Below, in pieces: positions 54,200-62,960 of a stretch of 64,000 nucleotides of DNA. A program made the position numbers and the translations under genes. The notes below the pieces were generated by a model. The model was not told the DNA's origin. It did no database searches and was given only the letters and a program-made list of their open reading frames with translations. The DNA lies in NCBI RefSeq assembly GCF_012931845.1, contig NZ_CP051884.1:1178001-1242000 (forward strand). The letters are read 5' to 3'. Positions within the stretch are counted from its first letter, which is position 1. Each line of letters starts with the position of its first letter. The stretch comes from Cellulomonas taurus (lineage in GTDB: Bacteria; Actinomycetota; Actinomycetes; Actinomycetales; Cellulomonadaceae).

Positions 54200-54697
54200 A
54201 TGACGATCGGTGGCGACACGCCCGGGATCCTCCCGGTCGGCGACGCTCCTGGTTCCTTCGCTCTCACCGAGCACACCGGCCGCCCGGTCACCCTGGGCTG
54301 CCCGGCGGCACGGAGCACCCTCGTGGTCTTCGTGCCGTTCGCGTTCTCACCGGTCTGCGGCGACGAGCTCACCCGGCTCAACGCCGCCCTGCCCGACCTC
54401 ACCGGCGCCGTCGACGTGGTCGCGGTCTCCTGCGACCCGGTGCCTACCCTGCGCGCCTGGGCCGAGCAGAGCGGGTTCGACTTCCCGCTGCTGTCCGACT
54501 TCTGGCCGCACGGCGCCGCGGCGCGGGCCTACGGCGTCTTCGACGACGAGCAGGGGTACGCGCGGCGGGGGAGCTTCCTGCTGGACACCGAGGGGGTCGT
54601 GCGGTGGCACACGCTGTCGCCCGCCGGGCGGGGCCGGGACGTGGCGCTGTACCGGGATGCGGTGACCACTGAGCCGCAGGCCCGCCCGGTACGCTGA
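54200..54697 (+). CDS. AhpE-type peroxiredoxin
   Basis: A 165-aa thiol peroxidase that reduces hydrogen peroxide and organic hydroperoxides. The active-site motif P-x3-(T/S)-x2-C is PFAFSPVC with peroxidatic Cys53 and Ser50. Cys78 (VSCDP) is a further Cys but not at a standard resolving position, so this looks like a 1-Cys AhpE-type enzyme that depends on a partner such as mycothiol/mycoredoxin. It follows the DUF3052 gene by 7 bp and is probably co-transcribed. tRNA-Val begins 10 bp after the stop. Confidence 0.92.
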   Translation: MTIGGDTPGILPVGDAPGSFALTEHTGRPVTLGCPAARSTLVVFVPFAFSPVCGDELTRLNAALPDLTGAVDVVAVSCDPVPTLRAWAEQSGFDFPLLSDFWPHGAAARAYGVFDDEQGYARRGSFLLDTEGVVRWHTLSPAGRGRDVALYRDAVTTEPQARPVR

Positions 54698-54707
54698 CGC
54701 ACGAGAA

Positions 54708-54781
54708 GGGCCTGTAGCTCAGTTGGTCAGAGCGCCGCGCTTACACCGCGGAGGTCGCCGGTTCGAGCCCGGCCGGGCCCA
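54708..54781 (+). tRNA. tRNA-Val (TAC)
   Basis: A 74-nt cloverleaf. The acceptor GGGCCTG pairs with CGGGCCC with one T-G wobble, and the discriminator is A. The D arm contains AGCTCAGTTGGTCAGAGC, the anticodon loop reads CTTACAC (anticodon TAC), and the T arm contains GGTTCGAGCCC. CCA is not encoded. It marks the left border of a likely genomic island. Confidence 0.96.
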
Positions 54782-54789
54782 CACCAAGT

Positions 54790-55235
54790 CGTTCGACATG
54801 GACGCTCGTTCACGTTCATTGATCCCACGCGGTGGGCCTTTAGGTAGGTGTACCCCCGGTCGGCAAGAAGCTCCTGCACGTTCATCCCCGCGGCGATCAA
54901 CGCATCGATCGCGAGGATCCCTGCTGCTGCCTTGTCCGATCCTGCGGGCGCCGTGGCGACCGCCAGGGCGAGGCTCAACGAGGTCGGAGCCCCGAACTTG
55001 GGGACCTGCGTGAGCAGATGAATGTCCCAGCCGGAGAACCTCTCCTTGCGTCGACCGTTCTGGCCGGAGCGGTATTCGCTCCGCGGGTCGGGATCGAGGG
55101 TGTGCTGCGACCGGCCGTCGGGGCCGATACGCGGCCAGCCCAGCGCGCGGAAGGTGTCCGCGGAGTCGACGGTCTCGCGTTCGTCTCCAGGGTGCATCGC
55201 ACCGGAGGTCTCGTCGATGTCGGGGCGGCGTTCCC
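54790..55235 (-). pseudogene. Truncated DDE-type transposase relic
   Basis: On the minus strand the frame encodes FRALGWPRIGPDGRSQHTLD, RSEYRSGQNGRRKERFSG, WDIHLLTQVPKFG, LSLALAVATAPAGSDKAAAGI and VQELLADRGYTYLKA. The last motif (LLADRGY) is typical of DDE transposases. The conserved part runs straight into the tRNA-Val gene without a proper C-terminus, and the N-terminal side fades near 55235, where a plus-strand gene begins. Both ends appear lost. No terminal inverted repeats were found. The exact IS family is not clear; limits are approximate. Confidence 0.55.
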
Positions 55236-55483
55236 AGGACTGGCGCCGGGAGTTCCCCGAGTACCTCCCGCGCGTTCTCACTTCGCGGCGAATCCTGCTC
55301 ACCACCGGTCAGATCGACGAGATCGACGAGCTGATCGAGGGCATCGCCGTGACGGCCAGGGAGATCAGGGACAAGCGGGGCGAGGCGGAGCTCAGAGCCT
55401 TCAGCGAGCTCGTCGCCAACCGCACGAGGCTGCGGGAGATACTCCACTCGATACGGACGGTGATGCGCGACCCTTCCGCGTGA
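55217..55483 (+). CDS. Small helical hypothetical protein
   Basis: An 88-aa protein from an ATG at 55217: SGRRSQDWRREFPEYLPRVLTSRRILLTTGQIDEIDELIE, then charged helical sequence likely to form a coiled coil (TAREIRDKRGEAELRAF, SELVANRTRLREILHSI). No family is recognised. The start overlaps the transposase relic by ~20 bp, so the N-terminus could have been altered by that insertion. It converges on the KAP NTPase gene, 25 bp away. Confidence 0.45.
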   Translation: MSGRRSQDWRREFPEYLPRVLTSRRILLTTGQIDEIDELIEGIAVTAREIRDKRGEAELRAFSELVANRTRLREILHSIRTVMRDPSA

Positions 55484-55508
55484 GCGGCCCGCTCGCCTCA
55501 GCGAGCGT

Positions 55509-58500
55509 TCAGTGCTTGCCCTTCCGCCCACGGACCGAGTCGACAGCGCGGGAGACGATGTCCTTCTTCTTCGAGAGCAACTTGTTGTCTCGCAGCTCTG
55601 TGATCTGCTTCTGGGTGAGCTTGTGGTTCGACCGTGCGACCTCGGTGTCGAAAGCAGTACGGAGAGCGGCCAGCCGTCCGTGCGAGGTGTCCCCGAGCTG
55701 TAGCGCCAACTTGGCGGCGAGGGGCCCGTCTCCGCGGACGTCCGTTCCCAGCAGTGCCAACGCGAGGTCGGCGAGTGCGCGCCCGGCTGCGGCGTTCGCG
55801 GGGCGTGCCGTCAAGGCCCTCTCGGCAAGGCTGGTGCGTTCTTGCTGCGCGGTCGCCCGCGTCAGAAGGTCGGTGATCGTCGTAAAGGCGGTAGCGGTCA
55901 AGCCGTGTTTCCCGATGGCGGTGAGGTAGGTCACGCCACGGGACGCCGTGGCGAGCCATAGGGTGGTCCGGTCTTCGACCGTGAGCCGTCCGGCGTAGGT
56001 GCCTAGCACGTCAGTGGCGGCAGCGCGGAGCGGCTGCACCCTGATGTAGTCCTCAACGGAGGGCTGCAGCTTGACCCAGTCGGAGACGAGATTATCCTTC
56101 GACTCGGCAAGCGGCGCGACCTCCAGCATCAGGTCGAGAGGCAGCGCTGGCATGCTAGCGACGTTCCGCGCGGTTAAACGGACCCGCACTGAGGCAACGA
56201 GCTCAGCCAGAGCGGCGTCCCTCTCCTCGAAGGCGGCGTCGACGTCGGCGGCGGTGTCTCGGTCCAGCTGCCGCACGCGGGCCAGCACGTCAGCCACGGT
56301 CTCGGGAGCGAAGTAGGACTCGAACGCGCCGACCAGGTCGTCCACGACCGCTTCACGCACACGCTTGGCCTGGCTGCTGGCGAGCAAATCCTGCGCGATC
56401 CCGTACAGCGCGGTTCGCTGCGCCTTCTCGTCCGCGTCCACGGTCCACTCGAGCGCTGCGGCGGCGCTCACGAACGAGTCCGCCGCCGTTTCCATGCCGG
56501 TCTCGTCGAGGTACCCCAGCGAAGCCCGTACAGCCTTCTCGATCCTCGACGCGACCGAGCTGGACGCCCCAGGCAGGCCCGCAAACAGACGCACGACGGC
56601 GCGTCTCGCGAGAGTTTCATCCGCTGCATCGGCGGTGACGAGATCCGCCCACCAACCGCAGTTCGCGATCGGCGCGTGAGCCAGTGCGACCAGGGCGTGC
56701 TCCGTCCGCTTGTGCGCATCCGTGATGTGCTCGAGCGCGTCGTCCTCCCGGTCGAGCACCGCAGCCTGCACGGCCGGGACGTCGCTGAGCTGCCCGAGCA
56801 TCAGGACGCCGGAGATGAGCAAGCCTGCGTTGTCGGCGCGCCCCAAGACGGCGTCCAGCAAGTCGCGCCATCGTCCCGCGGCGTCCGGCTTCTCCACAGC
56901 GGCCGCGCTGGTCGTTTTCGTTGTCGTCGCGGCCCGCGACGCCGAGTCGGAGGCCATCTCAGACAGCAGCTCGTCGATCCGGTCTCGGCTCAGTGCCCAG
57001 AGGTTCCGCGCGGTGTCGAGGGGCAACGTGCGCAGCAGGTCATGCATCGGCTCCGGGTGGTTTTGGTACGACTCCAGCAGCAGTCGGCGCACAGTCTCGA
57101 CCTGCAGCTCGTCCCCGGATCCAAGAACGGGACCGAGACGCGTCAGCAGACCTTTCTCGGCGAACTCGTCCGCGGAGTAGCGCGCGACCAGCTCGTCCAC
57201 CAAGTCGGTCCGTCCGGTGACCACCCCGAGCGTGAACGCCCCCGGGATCGCACCGTCGCGCAGTCCGCCCTCCCTCGTCACCGACCAGACGATCGGCTCC
57301 ACCAGCTCGGCGACCTTTCGCAGGTCGTCGTGGTCGAGCTTCTCCAGCAGCCGACACAGCGACTCCACGATCGTCGTGCGGCCGGGGCCGAGCTCGTCCT
57401 CGGCCTGCTGGGCGAGCAGGTGCGCAGCGGTGGTGAGGACGCTCGCCGGCTGCCCGTCGAGGGCCTCAAGCACCTCGTCGGGCGACAGGTCGGCGGCGAC
57501 GTCGATGACGTGCCCGACCTCCGGGTCGGTGATCCCGTGCTCGAAGCCAGCCGACTGCATGTAGAACAAGTCAGGGCGGGGGTCGTCGATGCCCTGCGCC
57601 GCTGCCTTGGCGAGGTAAGACCGCAGCTGGGCGTTCAAGACACGGTTCGCCTCCTTCGCGCTCCCGTCCTCGTCGTTCTCCGAGTCGAGCATCGGCCCGG
57701 CCGGCTCCGCAGTCTCGGCGGAGACGTACTGGTTGACCAAGTGCGCCAAGCGCTCCGCACCGGCGGGAACCGGTGCACCACGCAGGTGAGCCAAGAGCAT
57801 CGGGGCGGTCGCGAGATCGGCAGCCAGGCGCGGGAACTCGACCTGCAAGACGGTGTACATCGCGATCTCGCTCGCGCGCGGAAGCCAGTCCAGGCCACGG
57901 GACTGCGCCGTCCGAACGGTCGTCGCGTAGTGGTTCAGCAGGACTTTCACACGCCTTGGGCTGCGCACGTGCACAGGGACCAGAAGGTAGACGACTTCGA
58001 GGAAGAGCTTGTTGTCAGGCTGCGCGGCGCGCAGCTCGGCCCACACGCCTCCTTGACCGGTGACGAGGTCGCGAGCGAACTTCGTGAGTGTCTGCGGGCG
58101 CAGCGGCGGCAGCGAGAGCTGGTGCTGGAAGATCTTGTCGAGGAACGCACCCGGCGTGGAGTAGTACGGGTCGCTCTCGCGGATCGGGGTGCTCTGCGGG
58201 ACCTGCTGGAGCGCCGACTCCAGCACCTCACGGTCAGCAGCCACGACGAACACGCACCCCGGCACTTCGAGGAACGTCTTGAGGTCGACGAGTGTCGCGA
58301 CGACGTCTTTCGGGCTGCACCGGTCGAGCTCGTCGACGAACACGACGAGCTTCTTCTTGCCCTTGTCGGTCGCCTTCCCCACGAGCTTCTTGAACCGTGA
58401 CGCGAACTGGTCGTCGGTCTGCGGAGCGGGATCGGTCACCTTGACGACTGCCGAGTCGAGCATCCTCGGGCCGACGAGCAGGGCAATCAACGCGAGGCTG

Positions 58501-59081
58501 AGGACGGAGCCAAGGCCGGACACGGTGATGTCCATCGCCGCGCCGAAGCCTCGCTCGCGACTCACGAGGAAGGCCGCGATCGACGTGGCGAAGAACCAGA
58601 GCGTCGCGATGACCGCAGCCACTATCAGTCCGAGCGCGAGCGCCTTCCAGTTGGTGCGCAGGTACCGTCCGAGCTTCACCCGGATGGTCTCCTGGTCCAT
58701 CCGCAGACCGGTGCCGAAGTCCTCCGTCTTGATGCCGAGGTCGTCCGCGACTGACTCGATGAAGTTCAATTTGAGCGCCCGGCCGCCGTACTTCCACGCG
58801 TCGTACCGGACGACTCGGACGCTGGGGCTTCGTCCCTCCAGGGAGGCGCGAAGTGAAGCGAGGAACGAGGACTTGCCTGAGCCCCACGACCCGAAGAGTG
58901 CGATGTTCACCGGTGCCTCGGTCGCGAGGACCATGTCCGCGGCGACCTTCACGATCGCCTCATGGTCGAGTCGGTCGCCGTCACCACTGGTCAGCGCCAT
59001 ATCGCTGACGAGGTCGTCGACCATCTCGTTGACCTCGCCCTGGCGCCTCGTGCGCGCGCCGGGAGCCGTGAAACGGGTCAT
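55509..59081 (-). CDS. KAP-family P-loop NTPase with two membrane helices
   Basis: A 1190-aa protein. Walker A is GSWGSGKS (64-71), Walker B is LVVFVDELDRCSP (~245-257), and between them lie two membrane helices (~148-174, ~185-204), the arrangement that defines KAP NTPases. Sensor-like DREVLESAL and FLDKIFQHQLSLPP follow. Residues ~450-1190 are a long helical region without known motif, ending in a basic tail (LSKKKDIVSRAVDSVRGRKGKH). KAP proteins are membrane-associated and several act against phages. The ATG at 59081 is the best start; an extended open frame upstream to 59267 has no similarity. It lies in a tRNA-linked island with DUF2971 and a membrane protein, all on the minus strand. 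Confidence 0.88.
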   Translation of the reverse strand: MTRFTAPGARTRRQGEVNEMVDDLVSDMALTSGDGDRLDHEAIVKVAADMVLATEAPVNIALFGSWGSGKSSFLASLRASLEGRSPSVRVVRYDAWKYGGRALKLNFIESVADDLGIKTEDFGTGLRMDQETIRVKLGRYLRTNWKALALGLIVAAVIATLWFFATSIAAFLVSRERGFGAAMDITVSGLGSVLSLALIALLVGPRMLDSAVVKVTDPAPQTDDQFASRFKKLVGKATDKGKKKLVVFVDELDRCSPKDVVATLVDLKTFLEVPGCVFVVAADREVLESALQQVPQSTPIRESDPYYSTPGAFLDKIFQHQLSLPPLRPQTLTKFARDLVTGQGGVWAELRAAQPDNKLFLEVVYLLVPVHVRSPRRVKVLLNHYATTVRTAQSRGLDWLPRASEIAMYTVLQVEFPRLAADLATAPMLLAHLRGAPVPAGAERLAHLVNQYVSAETAEPAGPMLDSENDEDGSAKEANRVLNAQLRSYLAKAAAQGIDDPRPDLFYMQSAGFEHGITDPEVGHVIDVAADLSPDEVLEALDGQPASVLTTAAHLLAQQAEDELGPGRTTIVESLCRLLEKLDHDDLRKVAELVEPIVWSVTREGGLRDGAIPGAFTLGVVTGRTDLVDELVARYSADEFAEKGLLTRLGPVLGSGDELQVETVRRLLLESYQNHPEPMHDLLRTLPLDTARNLWALSRDRIDELLSEMASDSASRAATTTKTTSAAAVEKPDAAGRWRDLLDAVLGRADNAGLLISGVLMLGQLSDVPAVQAAVLDREDDALEHITDAHKRTEHALVALAHAPIANCGWWADLVTADAADETLARRAVVRLFAGLPGASSSVASRIEKAVRASLGYLDETGMETAADSFVSAAAALEWTVDADEKAQRTALYGIAQDLLASSQAKRVREAVVDDLVGAFESYFAPETVADVLARVRQLDRDTAADVDAAFEERDAALAELVASVRVRLTARNVASMPALPLDLMLEVAPLAESKDNLVSDWVKLQPSVEDYIRVQPLRAAATDVLGTYAGRLTVEDRTTLWLATASRGVTYLTAIGKHGLTATAFTTITDLLTRATAQQERTSLAERALTARPANAAAGRALADLALALLGTDVRGDGPLAAKLALQLGDTSHGRLAALRTAFDTEVARSNHKLTQKQITELRDNKLLSKKKDIVSRAVDSVRGRKGKH

Positions 59082-59288
59082 CTGCGAACCACCATTGACG
59101 CGTTCCCTCCTTGGACCTCGCTGTCGACGCGTCACGGTATCGGTCGTCACTGACACCCTCGACCGCCGTCCGGGTGGCACCGACCGCAGTCGCGACCCTC
59201 GCGGCCGTTGTGCGACGGGAGCGGCGGGCGGCGCCTGAGCGGCTGATCCGGTGACGCGAGCCAACACGCAACTTGCCGTGGACCCGGT

Positions 59289-60144
59289 TTAGCGCGTGAA
59301 GAACGTGGACAGGATCTCGTGGAGGCGTTCGGCCGCGACGGCCACGGTTCCAAGCGTCAGGACGGCTGTGCCGGCGAGCTTGAACCACTGCTGGTGTCGA
59401 AGTCGGGTGGACACGACCGGGTCGTGCCCGATGGAGTCACCGTCGTAAGCGCGCGCGACCGTCCTCGCGGCCCTCTCCTGGAACTCGACCCACCCGGGCT
59501 CCTCCAAGCCGTCCCGGCGGCGTTTGCGGAGGTGGGCTACGGGATGTTCCGCGCTTTCGAAGGCAGCGATCACGCGATCGATCGCCTTCGCGCGAATCGA
59601 TCGTCTCAGGTAGCGCGACTCGCCAGGGGGGACGGAGTGCAGCGCCAATGCTCGGCTAGCCGCGATGCCCGCTCCGCGGAGAGGTGAGATCCGGCAGGCC
59701 ACGCGCTCGTACACGACGGTGCAGCCGAGTCCCACCCACAGGCCAGTGGCGAACGCCTCGAACGCGATCAAGATCGTACGTCCGACGAACCTCAGCCCGG
59801 TTGAGGTGAGATGCGTGCTCGTGTAGGTGAGCGCCACGCTCGCGGGGCACGAGGCTAGAACCCACGGGATCGTCCGGTGAGTTCGACTCAGCCTCGAGGC
59901 GAAGGTCAGGCTGTCTGCGAGCCGGGCAGCGTCCGGACGGTTCGACATCCCCGTGATCGTTTGGAAAGCCAGAGGGTGCAGGCGCTCGAGGTCCTGGCGG
60001 ACAACCTGTCCTTGCTCCAACGCGCATCTGAGCCTGAGACCGCACGATGTTGACGGTCAGCGTGGCTTGAACGCCGATCACGGTTACGAGGACCACGATC
60101 TGACCACCGATGTACGCGAAGGCTCGAAAAGACTCGACGGCCAT
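59289..60144 (-). pseudogene. Four-helix membrane protein gene with an apparent single-base frameshift
   Basis: Two minus-strand frames join into one plausible protein. Frame one (from ATG 60144) gives AVESFRAFAYIGGQIVVLVTVIGVQATLTVNIVRSQAQMR; frame two continues LEQGQVVRQDLERLHPLAFQ and runs to 59289. The switch lies near 60021, where one extra G gives total length 856 = 3x285 + 1. If repaired, the product is 284 aa with about four membrane helices (near residues 10-30, 90-110, 120-140 and 255-275) and a basic central domain. No family is recognised. Gaps of ~205 bp separate it from the genes on both sides. It may be a true pseudogene, a sequencing error, or use a downstream start (59948). 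Confidence 0.6.
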
Positions 60145-60348
60145 CAACGGTTTCCAAGGGCAGAGGTTGGACTTGGTACTTCGGGCGTGCGGCGGTCTGG
60201 CGCTCTCAGCCAGTTCTTCACGCGCCCACATGCATGGGCGGATGCGAAAGCGCGGGTCGGTGACCACTCCGCACTGCAGAACACTCGAGTCTGTTGCACG
60301 AGTAAGTGACACGGACGCGCATCCCGTCGACTCGCACTCTCGCTGGTA

Positions 60349-61332
60349 CTAGACCCGCAAGGGCACGATCGAGTGCTCGACGCGAGGCTCGTCGATGCCT
60401 CCGACCTTGCAGAGCTCAACGACCGTGTCGCGGCCCTGCTCGAAGTACGGGGTGGGCCCAACGACAACGCCCTGAGCGGGCAGTCGACGCTTTGGTCGCC
60501 CGTCGACCTGCGTGTCCTTGACTACGACGTTCGAACCTTCGCCCGCTGCAAGGCGTAAGTACCGCACGATGCCGTACTCGGTTGCCCGGAATCGTGTGTG
60601 CAGCTGTGGGACGCCTACTGACGCCACCGCGCGGACCTCGCGTTCGCTTCGGAAGCCCTCCGGCTTGATTAAGGCAGCTGCCGTGCCGATCGCAGTCTTA
60701 AGGCGCTCGTCAGCGAGGAACGCTTCGTCGGAGATGAAGTCCTCGGATGCCCCACGGCGCTTCATCGAGCGAGAGCGCACCCTGAATGCCCTGTCGTCGT
60801 CTCGCGCCCAGTCCAGCAGCGACTGCAGCATCTTGTTCTTGCTCGCGGTGGTGTACGCCACACGACACCAGGGCGCGACCGTTGATTCGCCGCCGAGGTT
60901 GAACATCGAGAAGCGTGATTCCTTGGGTTCGGACGAGTCGCCAGAGATCACACCCAACGGCACTGCCGGATCGAGCTCGACCGCGTAACCGGCTTGCCGG
61001 CCGCCATACAGGCGCCACTGGGCGGCGTCGTCACGATCCAGCGTCGCTGAGAGGACGAACACTTCGGAGGGTCTGCTTGGTGCCCAGTACCCGTCTTCCT
61101 TCAGCATGGACAGGATTCGCCCGGTCATCGGGCCGCCGGTCTCGCGCATCCAAGTACCCAGGTACGTCAACCCGTCACGGAACTCAGAGATGTCGTTCAG
61201 GCCCGACGCTTCGGTCGCCCAGAGCTCGCGGTTCGTCATGATCCCGATGAGTCCCACTGCGGTCGTGTAGTGGTAGACGGGGGCGTCCGCTGGCGCGAGT
61301 GGCGGCGTCCAAGCGCTGGTCGACTGCGACAT
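60349..61332 (-). CDS. DUF2971 family protein
   Basis: A 327-aa soluble protein. The family pattern is visible: VYHYTTAVGLIGIMTNRELWATEASGLNDISEFRDGL at residues ~18-55, then FVLSATLDRDDAAQWRLYGG, YAVELDP and the C-terminal LIKPEGFRSEREVRAV with LRLAAG. The conserved YHYT, LWAT and LNDxxE residues line a probable active site. DUF2971 proteins are common in accessory and defence-rich regions; the biochemical role is unknown. ATG at 61332; no strong ribosome site is seen. It is the outermost gene of the island on the sucrose-phosphorylase side. Confidence 0.88.
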   Translation of the reverse strand: MSQSTSAWTPPLAPADAPVYHYTTAVGLIGIMTNRELWATEASGLNDISEFRDGLTYLGTWMRETGGPMTGRILSMLKEDGYWAPSRPSEVFVLSATLDRDDAAQWRLYGGRQAGYAVELDPAVPLGVISGDSSEPKESRFSMFNLGGESTVAPWCRVAYTTASKNKMLQSLLDWARDDDRAFRVRSRSMKRRGASEDFISDEAFLADERLKTAIGTAAALIKPEGFRSEREVRAVASVGVPQLHTRFRATEYGIVRYLRLAAGEGSNVVVKDTQVDGRPKRRLPAQGVVVGPTPYFEQGRDTVVELCKVGGIDEPRVEHSIVPLRV

Positions 61333-61469
61333 AGAGGAGACCCTAGAGGCGCCAACCAAGACGGTGGTGCCGGTGACGCGCCAGAAGGGGGCTGGTCCTA
61401 CGCGGGTGCGCCCCCGCAGGTCTGCCGTCTGGATAGGTGACACCTCAAATCGTGTCGTCTGCGGGTTCC

Positions 61470-62960
61470 TCAGCTCTCCGGCGTCAGCACCAGCGTCCGC
61501 GCCGGCCCGTCGCCGTCGGCGCTGACCTCCACCCGGCCGACCCCGGAACCCGCGTCCAGCACCAGCCGCGCGGTCGCGTCGCCGTTCTCCCACGCCAGGA
61601 TCAGCTCCGCCCCCTCGCCCTCGACCCGGAACCGCCCGCCGAATGCCGGGTGCGACCGGCGCAGGCGGAGCAGTTCCAGCACGGTGCGGGTGGCCCAGCT
61701 GCCCCAGGCGGCCTCGACCTCCTCGGCGTCGAACCGGTGGCGGTTGATGTCGCGGCCGACCCCGGTGCGGGCGAGCAGGTCCATGTCGTTGACCCCGGCG
61801 AGCAGCCCGACGTAGTAGACCTGCGGGATGCCGGGGGTGAACAGCTGGATCGCCCGGGCGGCGACGTGGCGTGCGTCGTCGCGGTCGAGGGCGTCGTAGA
61901 ACGTGCAGTTCACCTGGTAGACGTCGACGTTGGACGCCGCCCACCCGGTCGCTTCGCGGGACTGGCCGCCGGAGTGCTCGTGGATCGACTCGACCAGCGC
62001 GTCGACCTGGGCGGCGGTGAGCAGGCCGGGGGCGTGCGGCTCGATCTGGTCGGGGCCGACGTCGACCACGCCGATGCCGTCGTGGGTGTCCAGCACGGTG
62101 ATCGCGTTGCTGGGGCGCACGTCCAGCCAGTGCCGGAGGGCAGCGGTGTCACCGGTGTAGAGGGTGTGCAGCACCAGGGGCGGCAGGGCGAAGTCGTAGA
62201 CGAGGTCGACCCGTTCGGCGATCGCGATCTGGCGTTGGTAGTGCGAGTGGATCTCGACCAGGACCTGGGCGCCCTGGGCGCGGGCGGCGGCGGTGAGCTC
62301 GTCGATGAACGCGAAGGTCTCCGGCGTCATGAACGACGAGGTGCCGGGGGTCTTGACCCCGTACCCGACCGCGTCCAGCCGGATCATCCCGACCCCGGCG
62401 GAAGTGAGGGCGGTGAGCACCTGGTCCAGGTACTCGCGGCCGGCGGTGGAGCGGACGTCCAGGTCGATCTGCTGCGGGGTGAAGGTGGTCCACACCAGGT
62501 GCCGGGTGTCGCCCAGCGTCATCGGGGTGAAGGGCAGGCCGGGCCGGGGGCGGTAGATCCGGGCCAGTTCGGCCTCGTCGGCGCCGTCGGGGTAGACGGA
62601 CCCGAAGGTGAGGAACATCCCGGCGGCGGGTGACCGGTCGCCCCGCGCCAGGACGTCCTGGAACGCGGCGGAGTCGACCGAGACGTGGTTGACGATCATG
62701 TCGGCCATCACGGTGTGGCTGGTCGCGAGGTCCGCGACGTCCGACCAGGTGCCGAGGCGGGGGTCGACGGCGGTGTGGTCGACCGGGTCGAACCCGGCGT
62801 CCGCCCCGTCGAACGGGGTGTAGAACGGCAGGATGTGCACGCCGTCGAACACCCCGGCGAGCGGGCCGCGCAGCAGGGCGGTGAGGGCCGGGATCGATCC
62901 GCCGAGGCGATCGGCGTAGGCGATCAGCTGCGGGCCGGTGCTGGGGGCGGGGCGGGTCAT
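61470..62960 (-). CDS. Sucrose phosphorylase (GH13 subfamily 18)
   Basis: A 496-aa enzyme that converts sucrose or a related glucoside and phosphate to glucose-1-phosphate. The family pattern is strong: LIAYADRLGG, HILPFYTPFDGADAGFDPVDHTAVDPRLG and MADMIVNHVSVDSAAF. Catalytic residues are in MIRLDAVGYG (nucleophile Asp, ~195), VLVEIHSHY (acid/base Glu) and VLDTHDGIGVVD (Asp). No signal peptide is present. Related members can use glucosylglycerate or sucrose-6-phosphate, so specificity is open. Its ATG overlaps the SGNH hydrolase stop by 4 bp. Confidence 0.92.
   Translation of the reverse strand: MTRPAPSTGPQLIAYADRLGGSIPALTALLRGPLAGVFDGVHILPFYTPFDGADAGFDPVDHTAVDPRLGTWSDVADLATSHTVMADMIVNHVSVDSAAFQDVLARGDRSPAAGMFLTFGSVYPDGADEAELARIYRPRPGLPFTPMTLGDTRHLVWTTFTPQQIDLDVRSTAGREYLDQVLTALTSAGVGMIRLDAVGYGVKTPGTSSFMTPETFAFIDELTAAARAQGAQVLVEIHSHYQRQIAIAERVDLVYDFALPPLVLHTLYTGDTAALRHWLDVRPSNAITVLDTHDGIGVVDVGPDQIEPHAPGLLTAAQVDALVESIHEHSGGQSREATGWAASNVDVYQVNCTFYDALDRDDARHVAARAIQLFTPGIPQVYYVGLLAGVNDMDLLARTGVGRDINRHRFDAEEVEAAWGSWATRTVLELLRLRRSHPAFGGRFRVEGEGAELILAWENGDATARLVLDAGSGVGRVEVSADGDGPARTLVLTPES

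Noticed and set aside
59082..59267. N-terminal extension of the KAP NTPase
   Set aside because: The 62 extra codons are Arg/Pro/Gly-rich with no similarity, and the ATG at 59081 starts the family-like sequence.
61333..61469. Right attachment site (copy of the tRNA-Val 3' end) for the island
   Set aside because: No stretch matching the T arm or acceptor end of tRNA-Val was found by eye, and no integrase gene is present, so no att site is called.
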